DNA of 64,000 bases from contig NZ_RAPV01000001.1 in assembly GCF_003610295.1 (NCBI RefSeq), forward strand, positions 2,666,001 to 2,730,000, given 5' to 3'. Shown piece by piece: positions 43,869-53,690 of this stretch; position 1 is the stretch's first letter; every line of letters starts with the position of its first letter. The DNA is from Paraburkholderia sp. BL23I1N1. Lineage in GTDB: Bacteria; Pseudomonadota; Gammaproteobacteria; Burkholderiales; Burkholderiaceae. A program made the translations under genes and the position numbers. The notes under the pieces are model-generated. The model saw only the letters and a list, made by a program, of their open reading frames with translations. It searched no databases and had not been told where the DNA came from.

Positions 43869-44615
43869 ATGACACAAGACGAAGTACTCGCATCCGCGTT
43901 CGCCATGCCGCTGACCAGTCCGGCCTACCCCAGGCCGCCGTTCCGGTTCGTGGACAGGGAGTTCATCATCATCACCTACCGCACGGACCCTGCCGCGCTG
44001 GAACGCGTTGTGCCAGCGCCGCTGAAGGTCGCGGAGCCCATCGTCAAATACGAGTTCATCCGGATGCCGGACTCGACCGGACTAGGTTCCTACACAGAAT
44101 CCGGCCAGGTCATTCCGGTTACGTTCAACGGTGAAGCGGGCAGCTATACGCACGCCATGTACCTCGACAATCTGCCGGGGATCGCGGCAGGACGCGAGAT
44201 CCTGGGCTTTCCAAAGGTGCTCGCGTCCCCCAGGCTTGAGGTCCGCAACGACAGCCTCGTCGGCACGCTCGACTACAACGGCGTGCGCGTGGCCACCGCG
44301 ACCATGGCCTACAAGTACCACGCGCTTGATGAAGCCGCGGTCAGGAAGTCGCTCGAAAGCCCGGGCTACCTGCTGAAGATCATTCCGCACGTGGACGGTT
44401 CGGCGCGCCTGTGCGAGCTGGTCCGCTATCGCGCCTTCGATCTGACCGTCAAGGGCGCGTGGGCAGGACCGGCATCGCTCGAACTGCATCCGCACTGCCT
44501 TGCGCGTGTCTCGCAGCTTCCCGTGCTCGAAGTGCTCTCCGCCGTGCACGTGCTGGCCGACCTCTCGCTCGGCAACGGCGAGGTCGTTCACGACTATCTG
44601 CACGCCACGGCCTGA
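43869..44615 (+). CDS. Acetoacetate decarboxylase family protein
   Basis: A 248-aa decarboxylase of the ADC family. The Schiff-base Lys lies in REILGFPK at residue 116, matching Lys115 of the clostridial enzyme, and the N-terminal [19 protein letters not shown] and acidic EFIRMPDS regions are typical. It converts beta-keto acids to ketones plus CO2, or a related reaction. The ATG at 43869 is preferred. It is placed between the CoA transferase and the acyl-CoA dehydrogenase. Confidence 0.88.
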   Translation: MTQDEVLASAFAMPLTSPAYPRPPFRFVDREFIIITYRTDPAALERVVPAPLKVAEPIVKYEFIRMPDSTGLGSYTESGQVIPVTFNGEAGSYTHAMYLDNLPGIAAGREILGFPKVLASPRLEVRNDSLVGTLDYNGVRVATATMAYKYHALDEAAVRKSLESPGYLLKIIPHVDGSARLCELVRYRAFDLTVKGAWAGPASLELHPHCLARVSQLPVLEVLSAVHVLADLSLGNGEVVHDYLHATA

Positions 44616-44670
44616 ATTATCGCCTCACTCACCCCTCGGCGGTATCCGCCTACCCATTGCCAGGACTGTC

Positions 44671-45873
44671 ATGACCACTTCTTCTAAAGCACCGCACGCC
44701 CTTCCGGAACCGAATGGTGATTTCTATCAGCTGTCAAGGTCACTCTCCGCTGAAGATAACCAGCTCCGGCTCAAGGTGAGAAAGTTCATGGAGCAGGAGG
44801 TCCAGCCGATCATCAATGAATTCTGGAGCCGCGACGAGTTTCCGTTCGAACTGTTGCCGAAATTCAAGACGTTGGGAATTTCCGGGTTGCCAATCAAGGG
44901 CTACGGTTGCCCGGGGAAAAGCACCATGTTGATGGGCTTCATCATGATGGAGCTTGCGAGAGTGGATGCGTCGATCTCGACGTTCTTTGGCGTCCACACC
45001 GGCCTTGCGATGGGGTCCATTGCGATCTGCGGCTCGGAGGAGCAGAAGCGCGAGTGGCTGCCTGAGATGGCCGCGATGAACAAGATCGGATCGTTCGGCT
45101 TGACAGAACCAGACGTCGGTTCGGGCGCGGCGGGCGGCCTGGCGACAACGGCTCGCCGTGAAGGCAACAAGTGGATCCTGAACGGCCAGAAGAAGTGGAT
45201 CGGCAACGCAACCTGGGGCGACCTCACGATCATCTGGGCGCGCGACGTCGCGGACAATCAGGTTAAGGGCTTTATCGTGGAAAACAAGTCGCCTGGTTTC
45301 CACGTCGACAAGATCCAGCACAAGATGGCGTTGCGCGTCGTGCAGAACGGCCTGATCACGCTGACCGACTGTCAGGTCAGCGAAGCCAATCGCCTGCAAA
45401 ACGCGAACTCCTTCAAGGACACGGCACAGGTGCTAAAGATGACGCGCGCCGCGGTGGCCTGGGAATCGGTCGGCTGCGCGACAGGCGCCTACGAGCATGC
45501 GCTGCGCTATGCGCAACAACGCGAACAGTTCGGCCGCCCCATCGCGCAGTTCCAGCTCGTTCAGGACTTGCTGTTTCGCATGCTCGGCAATATCACCTCC
45601 ACTCAGGCGCTGTGCTACCGGCTCTCGCAGATGCAGGACGAAGGCATCATGCAGGACGAGCATGCCTCCATGGCCAAGGGCGTATGTACGGTGCGCATGC
45701 GAGAGACGGTAGGCTGGGCGCGCGAACTGCTCGGCGCCAACGGCATCCTGCTCGACCATCACGTCGGCCGCTTCGTCGCCGACGCCGAAGCGCTCTATTC
45801 CTACGAGGGCACGCGTGAGATGAATTCGCTGATCGTAGGGCGCGCAATTACGGGTTTCAGCGCGTTCGTGTAA
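44671..45873 (+). CDS. Acyl-CoA dehydrogenase (glutaryl-CoA dehydrogenase-like)
   Basis: A 400-aa flavoenzyme. FAD/substrate motifs are SFGLTEPDVGSGA near 148 and KKWIGNA near 178. The catalytic Glu lies in YSYEGTREMNSLIVGRAITG near the C-terminus, the pattern of glutaryl-CoA dehydrogenases, and REQFGRPIAQFQLVQ is conserved in the whole family. The ATG at 44671 gives the normal N-terminus. It probably oxidises the acyl-CoA formed by the upstream transferase; oxidative decarboxylation of a dicarboxylyl-CoA is possible. Confidence 0.9.
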   Translation: MTTSSKAPHALPEPNGDFYQLSRSLSAEDNQLRLKVRKFMEQEVQPIINEFWSRDEFPFELLPKFKTLGISGLPIKGYGCPGKSTMLMGFIMMELARVDASISTFFGVHTGLAMGSIAICGSEEQKREWLPEMAAMNKIGSFGLTEPDVGSGAAGGLATTARREGNKWILNGQKKWIGNATWGDLTIIWARDVADNQVKGFIVENKSPGFHVDKIQHKMALRVVQNGLITLTDCQVSEANRLQNANSFKDTAQVLKMTRAAVAWESVGCATGAYEHALRYAQQREQFGRPIAQFQLVQDLLFRMLGNITSTQALCYRLSQMQDEGIMQDEHASMAKGVCTVRMRETVGWARELLGANGILLDHHVGRFVADAEALYSYEGTREMNSLIVGRAITGFSAFV

Positions 45874-45911
45874 CCGCGGGTGCGCACTTGACTACAAGAG
45901 GTGTTTCCATC

Positions 45912-46868
45912 ATGACTCAAATTGATCGTGTTGCGGTAATCGGCACAGGCGTCATCGGCGCAAGCTGGACCGCACTGTTTCTTGCGAAGGGACTCGACGT
46001 TATCACCACGGACGTCGCACCCGACGCCGAGAGACAATTACGGCAATATATCGATGCCGCGTGGCCGGCGCTTGAAGCACTGGGCCTGGCTCCGCACGCA
46101 TCGCGCTCACGTCTCACGTTCACGCGCGACTTGCAGCAGGCCGTGACGGGCGTCAGGTTCGTCCAGGAGAACGGTCCCGAACGGATAGACTTCAAGCGCA
46201 CGCTGTACGAACAGCTCGACACCCTCCTTCCCGCCGACGTCCCCATTGCCTCCAGCTCGTCGGGCCTCACGATGAGCGAAATCCAGACGAGCTGCAAATC
46301 GCATCCGGAACGCTGTGTAATCGGACATCCTTTCAACCCGCCGCATCTCATCCCGCTCGTCGAGATCGTCTCCGGCGAGAGGACGTCAGAGGACACGGTG
46401 AACAAGGTCACCGCTTTCTACACGTCGCTCGGCAAGCGCACGATCCGCCTGCGCAAGGAAGTGCCCGGCCACGTCGCGAACCGGCTGCAGGCGGCGTTGT
46501 GGCGCGAGGTAGTCCATCTTGTGTCCGAAGGCGTCGTGAGCGTGGCCGACGCCGACGCCGCGGTATGCTGGGGCCCGGGCCTTCGCTGGGGGTTGATGGG
46601 GCCGACATTGCTGTTTCATCTCGGCGGAGGCCAGGGTGGTATCGAGCACTTCCTCGATCAGTTCACCGGACCGATGACCGCATGGTGGAAGGTGCTGGGG
46701 TCGCCTGAACTGACGCCCAGCGTGCAGCAGATGATCGTCGAGGGCGCGCGTCTCGAAGCATCGGGCCAGTCAGTGGACGAGCTTGCGGCGCAACGCGACC
46801 AGATGCTGCTCCGCCTGCTGAAGTTGCGTCAAAGCGGCGACCAGCCGGAAGCTGGTGGTCACGTATAA
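45912..46868 (+). CDS. 3-hydroxyacyl-CoA dehydrogenase NAD-binding family protein
   Basis: A 318-aa NAD-dependent dehydrogenase. GTGVIGASWTALFLAKG is the Rossmann motif, ENGPERIDFKRTLYEQL and IASSSSGLTMSEI follow the family pattern, HPFNPPHLIPLVEIV carries the catalytic His, and EVPGHVANRLQAALWREVVHLV links to the C-terminal domain. Its size and layout resemble L-carnitine dehydrogenase and short 3-hydroxyacyl-CoA dehydrogenases. AAGAGGTG precedes the ATG at 45912. It completes the CoA-ester oxidation set. Confidence 0.88.
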   Translation: MTQIDRVAVIGTGVIGASWTALFLAKGLDVITTDVAPDAERQLRQYIDAAWPALEALGLAPHASRSRLTFTRDLQQAVTGVRFVQENGPERIDFKRTLYEQLDTLLPADVPIASSSSGLTMSEIQTSCKSHPERCVIGHPFNPPHLIPLVEIVSGERTSEDTVNKVTAFYTSLGKRTIRLRKEVPGHVANRLQAALWREVVHLVSEGVVSVADADAAVCWGPGLRWGLMGPTLLFHLGGGQGGIEHFLDQFTGPMTAWWKVLGSPELTPSVQQMIVEGARLEASGQSVDELAAQRDQMLLRLLKLRQSGDQPEAGGHV

Positions 46869-46999
46869 GCATATCCAATGCTATACATTAAGGAACCGCG
46901 TGACGAATGTTGGTCTGCGCGGACCGCCCTGGTCGTCCTGGCAACTGTGCGGCTGCACGTGCCAGTTTGCGTCCTGTCGATGGCGTAGCGTTTATCATC

Positions 47000-48310
47000 A
47001 TGAAAAAACATCGCACCCAAGGATTCGGACCGTCTGCGCAAGCGCGACCGCTCAGCGGTCGTGCCGTCAGCAATATCATGCGCATAGCAACAGCGGCTAT
47101 TGCAATTGCATTGGGTACCGCCAATGCACACGCCCAACAGCCGCCTGAGTGGGGCCCGTCCTTGTTTGCACCATCGCTGGAGGCAGGCCGGGCAATCGAC
47201 GCAGGCCGGAAGTTGCCTGTCACGCCGTTCTACACCAAACCGGCAGCAGAATCACCCGCCCCGCCAGGCACACTGGTTCGCGCGGAGCCAGCCACCGATT
47301 TCGCGTTGCCTCAGGGAGTCACGGCCACCCGCATCATGTACCACAGCCGTACCGCGGACAATACCGACACGCTGACCACGGGCGTCGTACTTGTTCCTTA
47401 TGGCCATCCACCTCCCGGCGGATGGCCGTTGCTCGCATGGTCGCACGGCACAAGCGGTGTGGCGATGACTTGTGCGCCCTCACTCATGAAGTCCCTGTTC
47501 TATGACTGGCAGGGTCTCTACGAGTACGTGACGTTGGGGTATGCCGTCGTAGCAACCGACTATACAGGGCTGGGTACGACAAGCCGTCATGCGTACCTCG
47601 ACATCCTGAGCAATGCCTCCGACGTCGTGCATTCGGTGTCAGCGGCCCATGCGGCCGTGCCGAACCTGAGCCGCAACTGGATTGTCGTCGGCCATTCGCA
47701 AGGAGGCCTGTCCGCCCTTGGTGTCGCAGAACTGGAAGCCCGCCTCAAGGATCCCGGTTTTCTCGGCACTGTCGCGCTTGCGGGAGCGAGCGATCTCGGT
47801 GATGCCATCGACAGTATCCTCAAAGTCAACCTGCCGGTACTGAACGGACTCGTCGCCTTCTGGATCTATGGTGTCGAGACCGTATATCCGGAATTTCAGC
47901 CGAAGGACGTACTGACACCGGCGGCGTACTCGACTTACACCAAGTCGGTCGACGACGGGTGCAGTGCAGCAAGCGGCGCATTTGCAGCCTTGCCGACCCG
48001 GAGCATGCTTGTCCCCGGTTGGCGCGAAAACCGCTACGTCAAGCAGTTCACGGAACGCAACCGGCCAGGATCGCTGCCGACTTACGGGCCAATGCTTCTG
48101 GTCACTGGCGGTGACGACGTGCTATTCACGGAAACCGCCGGACGCAAGACTGTCGATCGCATCTGTGCAGCCGGCGGACAGTTGCAGTGGAAGGTGTATC
48201 CAGGGCTCGGACACGATGCAGTTGTCTATGGTTCTCTGAAAGACCAGATGCGCTGGATCGCAGAGAGATTTGACGGAAAGTCGACGCCGAACGACTGCTT
48301 GTCCCGGTGA
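47000..48310 (+). CDS. Secreted lipase/esterase (alpha/beta hydrolase)
   Basis: A 436-aa exported hydrolase. A signal peptide (IATAAIAIALGTANAHA) follows an unusually long polar N-terminus, so the true start may be the Met just before it (about 47078). The nucleophile elbow is GHSQGG near residue 226. An Asp in TGGDDVLF and His in GLGHDAVV complete a triad. The arrangement matches secretory lipases of the PF03583 type. It hydrolyses esters outside the cytosol. It is convergent with a PucR regulator. Confidence 0.85.
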   Translation: MKKHRTQGFGPSAQARPLSGRAVSNIMRIATAAIAIALGTANAHAQQPPEWGPSLFAPSLEAGRAIDAGRKLPVTPFYTKPAAESPAPPGTLVRAEPATDFALPQGVTATRIMYHSRTADNTDTLTTGVVLVPYGHPPPGGWPLLAWSHGTSGVAMTCAPSLMKSLFYDWQGLYEYVTLGYAVVATDYTGLGTTSRHAYLDILSNASDVVHSVSAAHAAVPNLSRNWIVVGHSQGGLSALGVAELEARLKDPGFLGTVALAGASDLGDAIDSILKVNLPVLNGLVAFWIYGVETVYPEFQPKDVLTPAAYSTYTKSVDDGCSAASGAFAALPTRSMLVPGWRENRYVKQFTERNRPGSLPTYGPMLLVTGGDDVLFTETAGRKTVDRICAAGGQLQWKVYPGLGHDAVVYGSLKDQMRWIAERFDGKSTPNDCLSR

Positions 48311-48536
48311 GATGGCATGACGCTCGGGTCATCGTGGCAAACGCCATTGCTTCAGGCTTCGGCGACAGATTCGACGCACCGAATGCGCCTTGCTCGTTGT
48401 TCAGATAGAAGAATGTACCGTAGCCCGATCTGCGGAAATGCCGCACGTTTCAGCCCGCGTAGTCGCGCCGGTATAGCCCCACCAGCTTGACCACTTCATC
48501 AACTGGCGCACGCCGATGCGGGACCTGATCGAGCCT

Positions 48537-49787
48537 TCAACATCCGTTCGGCGCCGTGTGGCGCAGCTTGAGCGCAACGTTGAGCTTCGCGACCCAGGAT
48601 ACGTCGTCGAGGCTCGCGCCCAGCAGTGCCTCAATGCGTTCGATGCGGTAGTTCAAGGTATTGGGATGGATGTTTAGTGCGTCGGCCGTCTTGCCGCGGC
48701 GCTGCCCTTTCGCGAAATAGGTTTCGAGCGTGGAGAGAAGACCCGACTCGTTCGACAGTTGATCCAGCAGTGAGGCGAGATAGCGCCGCACGTTGTCTGC
48801 CCGGCGCACGCCTTCTTCGATGACGATGGATGACCACGAGTGCACGCGATCGCGAGCGCCTTCATTTTTCGCGAAATCGAGCGCCCTGATCGCCTCCTCC
48901 ACCGACGCTGCCCAGCCGGCCGGACCTTCGTTCATCAAGCCAACGCCCACGTGGCGGACCTGCGGCAACGCGCTCGCGAGCGATATCGCGCCCTGCGTGA
49001 CCAGCCGGTCGCTGCGGCTCACCGAGTCACCCAGCAGGCACGGCACCCAGAGAATCAGTCGCTGGCGATGCCAGGCGCGCACCAGATTGTCCGGCGTCGT
49101 GCTTAGGTGCCGCGCTGCGGCCAGCACGATGCGGTCAAGTGCGTCTTCCCTGGAGACGAGTCCGTGCTCCTCGACGTCGGTGTCGATGGCAAGCGCGATA
49201 CGGGGCGCCGCGAAGTCCATGCCCAGCGCCTCCGCCGTCGCCCGAAAGCCGTCCACGTCGCCGGGCGAATGAAAAACGATGCTGTAGAGCTGATGTAGAA
49301 GCGATTCGCGCCAGCCCGCCTGCTCATACTGCTCGGCAAGGTAAGCCTGAACAATGGCCTGCGCGACGAGATCGAAATAATCAAACAGGAACGGTGAGAC
49401 TTTGAACAGCAGCTCGCCGGCGAGCACTTCATCCGCCTCGCCCAGCGCGACATACGTGTGCCAGATTTCGCGCAGGCCGATACGCACCGCGTGAAGCGTG
49501 AAAGGCAGTGGAACCCGTTGATGCACACGCCTGCGGCCGATCTGTCGAAAAGCGTCGGCGTCGTGCGCAGACAGGGGCTCACCGGTTAGCAGAGCTTCGA
49601 ACCATACGCGGGCAGCCAGGCCGACCGACTCGGACACGTCACGTCTTACTGCAGGCGCGAGCGAGCGATACCCGTCGATCGAGGTCAATATTGCAAATGT
49701 GCGATCGACGATTGGCGACAGGTCCGCCGCTAGCGCTCCTGTCTTTTCACGTAAGCGGCTGCTGATTTCAGGGGTATTCGTAAGCAT
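48537..49787 (-). CDS. PucR/CdaR-type transcriptional regulator
   Basis: A 416-aa regulator. The C-terminus carries the PucR helix-turn-helix (LETYFAKGQRRGKTADALNIHPNTLNYRIERIEALLG). A central GGDEF-like CdaR region includes ISLASALPQVRHVGVG, and the long N-terminal helical domain is a probable sensor. Such regulators control purine, sugar-acid and aromatic catabolism. It is convergent with the lipase, and the FAD monooxygenase gene lies 231 bp upstream on the same strand; its target is not evident. Confidence 0.88.
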   Translation of the reverse strand: MLTNTPEISSRLREKTGALAADLSPIVDRTFAILTSIDGYRSLAPAVRRDVSESVGLAARVWFEALLTGEPLSAHDADAFRQIGRRRVHQRVPLPFTLHAVRIGLREIWHTYVALGEADEVLAGELLFKVSPFLFDYFDLVAQAIVQAYLAEQYEQAGWRESLLHQLYSIVFHSPGDVDGFRATAEALGMDFAAPRIALAIDTDVEEHGLVSREDALDRIVLAAARHLSTTPDNLVRAWHRQRLILWVPCLLGDSVSRSDRLVTQGAISLASALPQVRHVGVGLMNEGPAGWAASVEEAIRALDFAKNEGARDRVHSWSSIVIEEGVRRADNVRRYLASLLDQLSNESGLLSTLETYFAKGQRRGKTADALNIHPNTLNYRIERIEALLGASLDDVSWVAKLNVALKLRHTAPNGC

Positions 49788-50018
49788 GGCTACTTGTCCA
49801 TCAAATTCACGACTCTTCTTGCGAGGCGGTTGGTGGCATCATCGCCCGACCTCCGCCTTGGCCGACAAGGTGCCAGCAAAGCGACGCGCCGCAGCATCCC
49901 CTTATAAGGGACGCACGGCGGTGCGATTAAAAGGCAGCAGTCAGGCTTGATCCAGATGCCGTACCGCGTGCCGGCGTACACCGGTCGCAGCGATCAGTTT
50001 TCACCTTGCCCGACAGTC
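49788..50018. other. Promoter-side intergenic region
   Basis: The 231 bp between the monooxygenase stop and the PucR start contain no gene and no clear dyad. Confidence 0.4.
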
Positions 50019-51227
50019 TCAATTGACTTGCTCGGCACGGCGAATCGAACTGATCATCGAAGTCTCCATCAAATACTCTCGGCTCTTCTCGGTATCCAGT
50101 GAGATGTCGCGCAGTGCTTTCTGATTGCGGCGGCGCACTTCCGGGTCGCGTTCTTCCATCAGGTTTTTGTTGCGAATGCTGTTCTTCTGTACAACTTCCA
50201 GGGCAACCGTACGCCGCTGACGCGAATACAGTTCCAGCAGTTCCGGTCCGGCCTTACCTTGCCACACGTCCGCCAGCCTGTTCGCCAGGTTGAACGCATC
50301 GTGAACGCCACCGTTGAGACCGAAACCGCCGATCGGATTGTTAATGTGAGCGGCATCGCCGGCAAGCAGGATGGGCCCCTTGACGAACGTGTCGGCAACA
50401 CGTTGATGCACCCGGTACGTACCCGAGTAGACAAGCGAAAACGACTTGTCTGTGCCGAGCACTTCCTTTAGGCGCTCCTGTACGTTTTCTGGGGTGAGCA
50501 GCGCGTCGTCGTCCGTGTCTGGATCGGCTGGCATGGCGACGCGCCAGAGATCGTCACATGATTCGTCATAGAGCTTGAGCACGACGGCCCATGCGTCGGG
50601 ATCCGAAACATATGCCGTCCCGGTGTAACCCAGGTCCTCAAGGCAACCGCGTACGTTCGTGACGAGAAACTTCTCGCGCCAGGTAAAACCGTCGAACGTG
50701 AATCCACCCGTCTTGCGGACAGTGCTTCGCGCCCCATCTGCGCCCACCACCCACGGCGCGTGCGTCTCACTTTGACCTGCCGCAGTTGAAAGGACGAGAC
50801 GCGCCGAATTGCCATCCGTCTCGACCGATTGGAGCGTTTCGCCGAACCGCAACTCCACATCGGGCTGGCGGCGTAGCTCGTCGAGGAGCACATTCGACAG
50901 GTAGTACTGTGGCAAGTGGTAGCGAAACGGGAAATCGGTGACGTCAGCGAGCAAGCCAAGGTCGAACTCGGCATACACGCCGTCGACACGATCGCGCATC
51001 TGCCACACCGGAATGCGCAGCCCCATCCCCATTAAAGCCGATTCGACGCCGAGCGAACGAAGCATCTCGAGCGTCGGCGGGTGAAACGCCGCGCCGCGTT
51101 GTTCGCGGGCGATCGTTTCGCCAGCCTCGTACACGACACAGGGCACTCCGCGCCGGGCGAGGCCAAGGGCTGTGGTCAAGCCGACCGGGCCCGCGCCTAT
51201 GATGGCGATTCTTTCTTCGTAGGGCAT
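50019..51227 (-). CDS. FAD-dependent aromatic monooxygenase
   Basis: A 402-aa class A flavoprotein hydroxylase of the PHBH/PheA fold. It has IIGAGPVGLTTALG at residue ~9 for FAD, VVGADGARSTVRK as the DG motif near 160, and GPILLAGDAAHINNPIGGFGLNGGVHDAFNLA as the second FAD motif. It hydroxylates an aromatic ring with NAD(P)H and O2. It is divergent from a LysR regulator and a hydroquinone dioxygenase, so production of a hydroquinone is a plausible role. The ATG at 51227 has GGAAG upstream. Confidence 0.9.
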   Translation of the reverse strand: MPYEERIAIIGAGPVGLTTALGLARRGVPCVVYEAGETIAREQRGAAFHPPTLEMLRSLGVESALMGMGLRIPVWQMRDRVDGVYAEFDLGLLADVTDFPFRYHLPQYYLSNVLLDELRRQPDVELRFGETLQSVETDGNSARLVLSTAAGQSETHAPWVVGADGARSTVRKTGGFTFDGFTWREKFLVTNVRGCLEDLGYTGTAYVSDPDAWAVVLKLYDESCDDLWRVAMPADPDTDDDALLTPENVQERLKEVLGTDKSFSLVYSGTYRVHQRVADTFVKGPILLAGDAAHINNPIGGFGLNGGVHDAFNLANRLADVWQGKAGPELLELYSRQRRTVALEVVQKNSIRNKNLMEERDPEVRRRNQKALRDISLDTEKSREYLMETSMISSIRRAEQVN

Positions 51228-51548
51228 CTTCCCTTCCTGGGTTATACGTTGGCTTGTTCCGCCGAGCTATGTCGGCGCGTTTAAAAATCAGGTCGTAAGA
51301 CGAAGGGCACGCTTGCCTGCTTCGGAGCAGGCGTAAGACCCAGCTCGGCCAACGGCAATAGCGCGTGGCTATCGTTTGCTGCCCGTGTAAAGTAGCGACT
51401 GGCTTGCGCAATGTCCACGCCAGAAACCGCATTCCGGCCATTCCGAATCTGCATGAAACGGTGCATGCAAGCATGTTCGCCTATGGCCGCTCCCGATTGA
51501 CGCGGGCGAGTGCGCGCACGATCATCCTTTCTATGCCAGGAGTGAGGA
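51228..51548. promoter_or_regulatory. Divergent control region of the monooxygenase and LysR genes
   Basis: The 321-bp gap holds an ATTC...GAAT inverted element, ATTCCGGCCATTCCGAAT at 51431-51448, the sort of T-N-A dyad LysR proteins bind. TGCATG repeats lie just downstream. Assignment as the LysR site is inference. Confidence 0.35.
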
Positions 51549-52526
51549 ATGAAACCTGTGGTGGTGCAAAATGGTATCGGCGCGCCGCTCGACTTGCGGT
51601 TGCTTGCGGTGTTCGACGCTGTCATGCGGAAAAATAGCGTGACAGTGGCGGGCGATAGCCTCGGCATGAGCCAGCCGCTCATGAGCCAGTCGCTTGCAAA
51701 GCTGCGGCAATATTTCGGGGATCCGCTATTCGTGCGAACTTCCGGCGGCATGTCGCCGACGCCGCGCGCACACGAACTCGCTCCGAAGATCTCCGCAATG
51801 ATTCAACTGATGCAGGAAGCGCTCGAAGGCCCTGGCGAGTTCGATCCGGCCACGTCCGCGCGCACCTTCAGCTTCGCGGCGACAGATTTCGGCGCAGCGT
51901 TCCTGCTACCCAAGCTCCTGCAATATTTGGCGAAGCATGCACCCGGTATTCGCGTGAGGGCGACCCACGCCCCACGGCACGGTGTTGAGGAAATGATGGA
52001 GGAAGGCGAAGTCGATCTCGCCATAGGCAGCTTCGCGATCAACAGGCTGCCGTTCTACCAGCGGCGTCTGTTCGACGAGAACTATGTTTGTCTTGTGCGC
52101 GCCGGGCATCCGACCATACGAAGTCCGCTGACGCAAGATGCTTATCTGTCCGCGGCGCACGCGCTCGTCGCCCCGCTGCCCAGCGGATACGAGGCACTGG
52201 AACGCTTTCTTCTGGACAACGTTCCCGCTGCCAACTTCACCGTAACCGTCCCGAACTTTCTCGCCGTGCTCACGACGCTGCCGAGTTCCGATGCGCTTTT
52301 CACTCTCCCGCGGCGCGCCGGCGAACAGATGGCTGAGTTGGTGAAGGCACAGATCCTCGAACTACCGGTCTCGATCCCCGGTTTCGTCGCACGTCAGTTT
52401 TGGCATGAACGGTTTCAAAAAGATCCGGCCAACAAGTGGTTTCGCGATCTGATCTATTCTCTACTGGCGCATGACGGCGAGGCGCCGACCGAGGGAACCC
52501 TCGAGGCCGATTCTTCGGGACAGTAA
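51549..52526 (+). CDS. LysR family transcriptional regulator (LinR/PcpR/NodD-like)
   Basis: A 325-aa activator. The N-terminal HTH is LDLRLLAVFDAVMRKNSVTVAGDSLGMSQPLMSQSLAKLRQYFGDPLFVRTSGG, of the branch that includes LinR and PcpR; the rest is a periplasmic-binding-protein-like effector domain. AGGAGTGAGGA precedes the ATG. It is divergent from the monooxygenase and lies 162 bp before the hydroquinone dioxygenase, so it likely activates these genes in response to a hydroquinone-type inducer. Confidence 0.9.
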   Translation: MKPVVVQNGIGAPLDLRLLAVFDAVMRKNSVTVAGDSLGMSQPLMSQSLAKLRQYFGDPLFVRTSGGMSPTPRAHELAPKISAMIQLMQEALEGPGEFDPATSARTFSFAATDFGAAFLLPKLLQYLAKHAPGIRVRATHAPRHGVEEMMEEGEVDLAIGSFAINRLPFYQRRLFDENYVCLVRAGHPTIRSPLTQDAYLSAAHALVAPLPSGYEALERFLLDNVPAANFTVTVPNFLAVLTTLPSSDALFTLPRRAGEQMAELVKAQILELPVSIPGFVARQFWHERFQKDPANKWFRDLIYSLLAHDGEAPTEGTLEADSSGQ

Positions 52527-52688
52527 TGCGCTGGTGGCGCACCTGCCAGCGCTATATGCCGATTCTGCATTCGTTCAATTACCGGGTGACGATGGTTATT
52601 CGCACCCCCGCCCTCCATACTGCCTCCAACCCCGCCGGCAAACACCGTGACTGCCGCCGACCGGGCTTTTCACTGATCAGGAGACACA

Positions 52689-53645
52689 ATGGAAACCGGG
52701 CTGATTCATGGGCTCCACCACATCACGCTGTGCACATCGACTGCGCAAGGAGACGTGGATTTTTTCGTCAAGGTGATTGGCCAGCGATTTATTAAGCGTA
52801 CGTTGTTCTATGACGGACGCATTCCCATCTACCACCTCTATTTCAGCGATGCCGACGGCACGCCTGGCACGGTCATGACGACGTTCCCGATGCGCCGCAC
52901 CGGCCTCGCGGGCCGCAAGGGTTCGGGTCAGTTTACCGCGATTGCCTATTCGATCCCGACAGGTTCGATCGACTTCTGGCGCGAGCATTTTGGTAAAAGC
53001 GGCGTCAAAATTGTCGAGGAATCGGAGCGCTTCGGGGAAAAGTATCTGCGCGTCGTACATGCCGGCATCGACTTCGAAGTCGTCGAGGATCCGAGCGACA
53101 CCCGCAAACCGTGGAAATCGGAGTATGTGCCCGAGCAATACGCTGTCCGTGGCTTTCACAACTGGACGGCGACAGTCCGCGAGTTCGAGGACATGGACAT
53201 CTTCTTGAAGAACGCGTGGTATTTCCGCCCGACGATGAGCGACGGCAAGTTCACGCGTTATGAAGCGGGTGTGGGCGGTGCCGGACGCCGCATCGACATT
53301 CTGCATGAGCCCGACATGCGGCAAGGAATGTGGACGCTGGCGGAAGGCATCATCCACCACGGCGCGTTCGATGTGCCGGACTACGACGCGCAAGCTCGCG
53401 TCAAATTCGACACGGAAGGCATGGGCTTCACCGATTTCTCCGACCGTAAAAATCGCGGGTACTTCGAGTCGGTTTACGTGCGCACGCCGGGCGGCGTGAT
53501 GTTCGAGGCGACCAAATCGCTCGGCTTCAAGATGGACGAAGAGGAATCCAGACTCGGTAGCGAGTTGAAGATTGCACCGCAATTCGACGTTTCGCACGAA
53601 GAACTGCGCGCTCTGATGCAAGTGGAGGACCCCATCCATGTATGA
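52689..53645 (+). CDS. Hydroquinone 1,2-dioxygenase, PcpA/LinE family (VOC superfamily)
   Basis: A 318-aa Fe(II) ring-cleaving dioxygenase. The sequence follows PcpA/LinE throughout: LHHITLCTSTAQGDVDFFVKVIGQRF, IPIYHLYF, TVMTTFPMRRTG, LHEPDMRQGMWTLAEGIIHH and NRGYFESVYVRTPGGVMFEATKSLGF. The metal ligands appear as His11, His224 and Glu273, equivalent to His11, His227 and Glu276 of PcpA with a three-residue shift. Known relatives cleave (chloro)hydroquinones between adjacent hydroxyl-bearing and substituted carbons. A GGAGACACA site precedes the ATG. Whether the substrate is chlorinated cannot be told. Confidence 0.93.
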   Translation: METGLIHGLHHITLCTSTAQGDVDFFVKVIGQRFIKRTLFYDGRIPIYHLYFSDADGTPGTVMTTFPMRRTGLAGRKGSGQFTAIAYSIPTGSIDFWREHFGKSGVKIVEESERFGEKYLRVVHAGIDFEVVEDPSDTRKPWKSEYVPEQYAVRGFHNWTATVREFEDMDIFLKNAWYFRPTMSDGKFTRYEAGVGGAGRRIDILHEPDMRQGMWTLAEGIIHHGAFDVPDYDAQARVKFDTEGMGFTDFSDRKNRGYFESVYVRTPGGVMFEATKSLGFKMDEEESRLGSELKIAPQFDVSHEELRALMQVEDPIHV

Positions 53646-53690
53646 TCGGCACAACCTCGTAAGTGAAGTCAACGTGGCGAGGAGGACACT